From Pempheris klunzingeri (lineage: Eukaryota > Chordata > Actinopteri > Acropomatiformes > Pempheridae), in assembly GCF_042242105.1 (NCBI RefSeq), contig NC_092026.1:16976691-17040690 (forward strand): a stretch of DNA of 64,000 bases. Direction: 5' to 3'. The translations under genes were made by a program, and so were the position numbers. Every line of letters begins with the position of its first letter. The first letter of the stretch is position 1. Shown here piece by piece: positions 60,197 through 64,000 of the stretch. The notes beneath the pieces are model-generated. The model was given only the letters and a program-made list of their open reading frames with translations, did no database searches and was not told the DNA's origin.

Positions 60197-60804
60197 CAGT
60201 CTCTTTCTCTGACAGTGCCGATATTTTGATGATGATGGACAGCTCAGCCAGTGTGGGCCAGAAGAACTTCGAGACAAGCAAAGCCTTTGTCCGCCGCTTG
60301 GCAGAGCGTTTCCTGACCAGCGAGAGGAAGAGGGGTGCCACTGTCCGAGTGGGTGTGGGCCAGTACAGCCGCAGTGCCCGCATGGAGCAGGGGCTGACTA
60401 CCAATTTGACCCTACTCTCTTATCACACTGAAGAGGCGGCCTTCCAAAATGATGGCACCAATGTGTTAGAGGCCATGGAATTTTCTGTTAAGAGTTTACG
60501 TGGCCGTGGGGACGCATCGGGAGGCAGGAAGAAGCTGGTGCTGTTCTCTGACGGCAGGTCTCAGGCCGTCACCGAGCCTGTGCTGGAGAAGCGTGTCCGT
60601 GAGGTGGCGGACGCCGGGGTGGAGCTCTTTGTCATCGCCGTTGGCACCCAAGTCAATGAGGCCAACCTGCGCACGCTAGTGAGCAGGGGGCGGCAAGACG
60701 ACATCACCTACGCCCAGCGCCACCTGTTCCGTGTCCCAGACTACCCCTCTCTGCTCCGTGGGGTCTTCCACCAAACCGTCTCCCGCAGGGTGTCCATGTC
60801 CTGA
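40904..60804 (+). CDS. col6a1: Collagen type VI alpha-1 chain
   Basis: Secreted matrix protein that assembles with alpha-2 and alpha-3 chains into beaded microfilaments around muscle and other cells. Thirty-five coding exons, 1009 aa: 40904-40988, 41696-41825, 42445-42645, 42737-42896, 44411-44524, 44679-44699, 45572-45592, then 20 helix exons (45703-56942), 57326-57362, 57563-57571, 57676-57809, 58172-58278, 59355-59541, 59640-59811, 59907-59936, 60200-60804. All phases close. Domain order is signal peptide (1-20), vWA N1, about 336-residue triple helix, vWA C1, vWA C2, as in COL6A1 (about 1028 aa); alpha-3-type chains have many more vWA domains. Diagnostic matches: [45 protein letters not shown] and FHQTVSR at the C-terminus. 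Col6a2 would lack these. Confidence 0.96.
41696..44524 (+). other. col6a1: col6a1 N-terminal vWA (N1) domain exons
   Basis: Exons 41696-41825, 42445-42645, 42737-42896 and 44411-44524. The fold starts [17 protein letters not shown], giving the DxSxS metal-ion-dependent adhesion (MIDAS) motif. The Thr-containing GKGTYTDCA loop and VVTDGHP strand follow. [19 protein letters not shown] matches the end of the human N1 domain. Two 21-nt exons (44679-44699, 45572-45592; TNETKDV and CCSFDCN) then link to the helix. Confidence 0.95.
41873..42360. repeat. Family-B dispersed repeat copy in col6a1 intron 2
   Basis: The left end AGTGATGGAAGAAGCATTCA and the right end, which reverse-complements to CAGTGGAGGAAAGTAACTGA, form an imperfect terminal inverted repeat. 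The internal TGTAGTGGAGTAGTATTAAG matches the copy at 768-1415. Confidence 0.65.
44541..44614. repeat. ATCT tetranucleotide microsatellite in col6a1 intron 5
   Basis: About 74 bp of perfect (TATC)n, starting 16 nt after the exon 5 donor (GTATGT at 44525). Confidence 0.95.
48578..50418 (+). other. col6a1 intron 20, no gene seen
   Basis: A 1.8-kb intron without recognisable coding segment. It contains a short CA tract (48619-48634) and a poly-G run near 48825-48834. Confidence 0.7.
51658..55125 (+). other. col6a1 intron 25, with microsatellites and repeat fragment
   Basis: The 3.5-kb intron contains a GT microsatellite (52111-52148), a second short GT tract near 53600-53624, and a family-A remnant near 52780-52970 (GCCAGGCTAGCTGTTTCCCT and GTCTTTGTGCTAAGCTAAGT). 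No exon seen. Confidence 0.7.
52111..52148. repeat. GT microsatellite
   Basis: About 38 bp of (GT)n in col6a1 intron 25. Confidence 0.95.
55192..56906 (+). other. col6a1 intron 26, with compound microsatellites
   Basis: Contains GT/GA tracts at 55228-55282 and a long (CT)n tract at 56401-56458 followed by (GT)n to about 56476. Otherwise unremarkable AT-rich sequence. Confidence 0.8.
57326..57571 (+). other. col6a1: col6a1 helix-to-C1 junction exons, including a 9-nt microexon
   Basis: 57326-57362 encodes [12 protein letters not shown] plus one base. 57563-57571 (CTTGTTGTG) supplies Ser-Cys-Cys and the first base of Glu. 57676 continues with ECKC. The joined sequence LCSCCECKC matches the human CSCCECKC cluster, which supports the microexon. 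Confidence 0.9.
57676..59811 (+). other. col6a1: col6a1 C1 vWA domain exons
   Basis: 57676-57809 carries [16 protein letters not shown] with a full DxSxS MIDAS. 58172-58278 gives SVVQYSG. 59355-59541 gives [11 protein letters not shown] and [14 protein letters not shown]. 59640-59811 gives [18 protein letters not shown]. The order and spacing match COL6A1 C1. 59907-59936 ([10 protein letters not shown]) is the Cys-containing linker to C2. Confidence 0.95.
60200..60804 (+). other. col6a1: col6a1 C2 vWA domain exon and stop
   Basis: A single exon encoding [20 protein letters not shown], with a DxSxS motif, then [18 protein letters not shown] and [20 protein letters not shown], ending TGA at 60802-60804. 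Compared with human C2 the residue after the first MIDAS Asp is Ser, not Gly. The acceptor is preceded by a TG tract (see findings). Confidence 0.96.
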
Positions 60805-62345
60805 GCACAGGGCCTCAGACAACAGGACCAGCACGCTTTAGATTTTTAGTCCCATTACGAATATTCAGTTTCACTCATTTACCATACACTGTGCTCGAGT
60901 ACTTTTTTTAAAAAAAGAAAAAGAAATGTCACAAAACGACAAATGATTGTGTGGCAGACAAATGGAAATGTCTTCTTGAAATTCAACTGGGGCTTTGTTA
61001 CCCTGAGTCAAGCCTCCAAGGCAGACCATCTCAGGCTGTGTACAAATACCACCTCCTAGGCTGGGATCATTCGACTTCAACCCAAGTGATGGTGCTAACC
61101 TAAACTATTTTAGAGTTTAGAGCTTGTTGTGACAGTACAACTAGCAGGAGTTGCTGCCTGGTAGGTAAACTTCAGGGTAAAAAAGTCCCATACCAAAAGG
61201 GTTTGCTTCGGTCCTGGAGAGCCATCAGTACTGGCCGCAACTAAGCCAAATTTAAATGCATTGGGCTGATTTCTACTCAGGTATTCTGCATCCCTACATC
61301 ACTTTCAGCTAGTCTGGACCCACACTCGGACTTATTCAATTAACTAGTTTGAGTTGAAAATGGCTTATGAAGGCTAGACTCTCCTGTCTCTGCAGGACCG
61401 GAGCTCCTGACATTTAAAGATTTGTGTTTAGAACTTAATGTGGACTCATTTTTGTAGCTCTTACCACTCTGTCAAGTGGCGTCAGGTGTGTGCGACCTAA
61501 GTGAACCAAATGCAGCAATGAACTGAGAACATGTAAATTCTTTGCTGTACATAAATGATTGTTAATCTGGAAGGCTAGCTCTTGATTGGCCAGTCAGTCT
61601 TATTTTAGGTTTTGTTTCTATAAAGCATACTGAAGAGGTCAGCTGGAAAAGCCGTGACATCACCACCCTGGTGAAAACTCTCACCGACATCACTTGAAGG
61701 CTTTATTAGATCACCAAAGGGGAAATGACATCAGGCAGACCATCAAACAAACCCATAAGCACTTCACCTGGTATTAATGAGCGACAGCTGGGCTCAACAT
61801 GTGTGATTCTGTTTGAGTGTGTGTATCTGTACGCGTGTGTGTGTGTGTGCACCTCTATCAGCCGCATCTATATGTGTGGTGGTGATTTTTTATGGGTAGC
61901 CTTGGGTGACGGTTCCATAAACAGGCAGGGTCACTAGTTCAAATGAAACGATGACAGACATGTTTTCCTTATTCTCTGTCTCACGCACACACACACGCAC
62001 ACACACACACACACACACAGATACTTTCATACGTCATCAGTGAGGTAGAAAAATGTCTGTCAGAGTTAAAGGCCGAAAAAGAAAACTAGTGGGACCTAAT
62101 GCTGTGAGCCCCTCACACACACACACACACACACATAGAAAACACACACACGTTTAGATCCCTCACCTTCAGTTTTGTTGTCACCAGTGGCCCTGAGTCA
62201 CTGTACTGTTGTTATTATCTGTGGTGCTATTAGTCTGAGTGTATCAGCCTCTACCCATGTCGTTAAAGAAGATATTTTTACCTGAGGCCACAAACCTCAG
62301 TAGTGTTGTAAGAGCTCCTCCAATAAAGGTTGCTACACCAAACTG
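60805..62345 (+). terminator. col6a1: Probable col6a1 3' UTR with candidate poly(A) signal
   Basis: Non-coding sequence after the stop. CAATAAAGG at 62321-62329 (AATAAA at 62322-62327) followed by T/G-rich sequence is the best poly(A) candidate, implying a 3' UTR of about 1.5 kb. CA tracts occur at 61988-62020 and 62114-62134. The end is inferred, not proven. Confidence 0.4.
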
Positions 62346-64000
62346 TCTTGGCTCACTTTTGTTCACACACACACACACACACACACACTCACAAACTCAC
62401 AATCTGCAGCTTCTGACGCCCGTATACAAAGATGCATTTTCATGTGTACAAGGTAGCAAGGCTTATTTGTCATTTTACAACACACTGTGACACAGACAGT
62501 TGTTGCCCCTTCAAGCTGCACACACATAGAACATACAGTGTATACAGGTAGTTAGATTCAGAATAGAACAAGATACAGTAAAGAATAAAAAAAATTCAGT
62601 ATGTAGTTATGCATATACATACACAGTATACACGTGTACACCCAGGAAATAATTCTATACATCCTTTTTTTAAATTAGCACCTGGTGGAATGTAAACAAC
62701 AGCAACACTATAGTGATGATTATGTGGTCTTTGCTTCACATTAAAAGTTAAACATCTGGGAAATGCCGTCCATCAACTTTGTGTCTGCATCTGTGTACCG
62801 AGCATCACCGAAGTGATCACAGAGTCCCTCTCCCCTTGTCCTGCTGGAGCCTTGCCCCGTTAAGAGCAGTAGCTTCGTATCCCTGCAGTGATCACACAGG
62901 TACCTGTAAAGATTTGAGCCTCCTGATTTCTGATTTCATGCACAAATATTGAATATAGATATAAAAACCTTCCTTTAGAGCACATCCACTCTGGTAAATT
63001 AAAACACTGGGTTATTAACCACAACTCTTACCTCAAAGAAATTTTTAGCATTTGGCACCAAGTAAGCCAGAATGTCAGAATGTTCATCGCTTTGCAGGCT
63101 CGCTCTCTTTTGACCTAATATATTTTCTGTAGCTGATGTCTGATTGGCCGATTGGGTCAACACTTTCGTCCAGAATGAACTATCTCTACAACTACTGGAC
63201 TACTGCTGACGTTGGTGATCCTCTGACTTTTCGTGCCACAATGAGGATGTCATTTTTGGATCACAGTGAAGTGTCCCTACAACTATGGCTTAGGATGACC
63301 ACGGTCAACATTACTTCTGAAACATCAGCACCTCTGTGCCTACGTACAGCCTCTAAAACTACTGAACAGTGGGTTAAACATTATGGTAAAAGTGGGAGTA
63401 TGTTTACAACTTTACAGTCATACACTGCCAATCATCTGACAGCTCATTTTCCTATTCTGTCATCATGTCCTTCATAAATAAGTTATAGCGAGCACTAATA
63501 AGGATGCACAAAGCAATGACATTTAGTCCCAGTATATAAAAGAGGCATATTATTCTTCACACTAATGCTGTGTCATATTTGGGTGCAGCAGTGCGACAAT
63601 GTGACCTAAAATGACTTCGATATCTGGATCTCAGTCTCAAATTGAGTCACTGTGTCAGCAAGTATCTGCCTGCTAAAGTGCCCCAGAGCATCTCATCTCT
63701 ACCAGCTCCAGGGCTGCTGTGGTGCAGCTGAGCCTGACCTCTGGCCTCCCTGTTGAAGAGGGGCAAGAGATATTTGTCTGGCTTTTTGTATTGCTGCATT
63801 GTTTGTGCTTGCTCAACACCTCAGGATGTGCAGAAATTATACAGTACATGGACACGCAAATGTTAAATTGAATGTCTTCTTCTCTACGGCTCAACTGCAG
63901 ACATGTGTTTTATATTAAATCTTCACACTCACACTGCAGCAGAATTTCTGTGGAACTGTCTCAGTATGAGTTACTTTTTTTCTTGTGGTTCTAACATTGA
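62346..64000. other. Downstream region, repeats only
   Basis: CA microsatellite near 62365-62389, then AT-rich sequence and a family-C-like repeat portion at about 63160-63310 (GTTGGTGATCCTCTGACTTT, GCCACAATGAGGATGTCATT). No gene recognised up to the window end. Confidence 0.6.

Noticed and set aside
63136..63477. Plus-strand frame of 113 codons near the window end
   Set aside because: The DNA matches blocks of a common fish interspersed repeat (GGTGATCCTCTGACTTTTCG-type), so the frame is repeat-derived.

Overview
The window reads as vertebrate, almost certainly teleost, nuclear DNA. Its genes are split into many short exons with GT-AG introns, often small. The introns carry fish-type repeats (a tRNA-derived SINE, short terminal-inverted-repeat elements, many CA/GT and CT microsatellites). 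All four genes found lie on the + strand; no minus-strand gene is supported.

Layout. (1) 3040-23731: the 3' nineteen coding exons of a voltage-gated sodium channel alpha subunit, from the domain I pore loop to the stop codon. The 5' exons (N-terminus, domain I S1-S5) lie before the window. The C-terminal EPLRIAKPN and [14 protein letters not shown] tail point to the SCN5A-like (cardiac, teleost scn5la) branch. The intron after DIII S6 is a non-canonical AT-AC intron. (2) 23732-28640: intergenic, no gene seen. (3) 28925-32498 and 33353-37504: two tandem paralogous genes with the same seven-exon structure. Each encodes an N-terminal domain that I recognise as the TRFH-like N-terminal domain of the shelterin protein TIN2 (TINF2_N), followed by a large C2H2 zinc-finger array of 12 and 18 fingers. 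The second gene has an internal six-finger duplication. (4) 37505-40560: intergenic with 3' UTR and a degraded mobile element. (5) 40904-60804: a complete 35-exon col6a1 (collagen VI alpha-1) gene: signal peptide, one N-terminal vWA domain, about 336-residue triple helix, two C-terminal vWA domains. (6) 60805-64000: col6a1 3' UTR and repeats.

The genes do not form one pathway: an excitability channel, two likely nuclear DNA-binding proteins and a matrix protein. The best candidate for an unusual system is the pair of TIN2-like/zinc-finger fusions. They combine a telomere-protein interaction fold with sequence-specific DNA-binding fingers, and they have expanded locally by tandem duplication plus finger-block duplication. 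All exon boundaries were placed by eye from reading frame, splice sites and homology; reading frames close exactly across every junction in all four genes (scn5la-type 4851 coding nt in window, 666 aa, 840 aa, 1009 aa).
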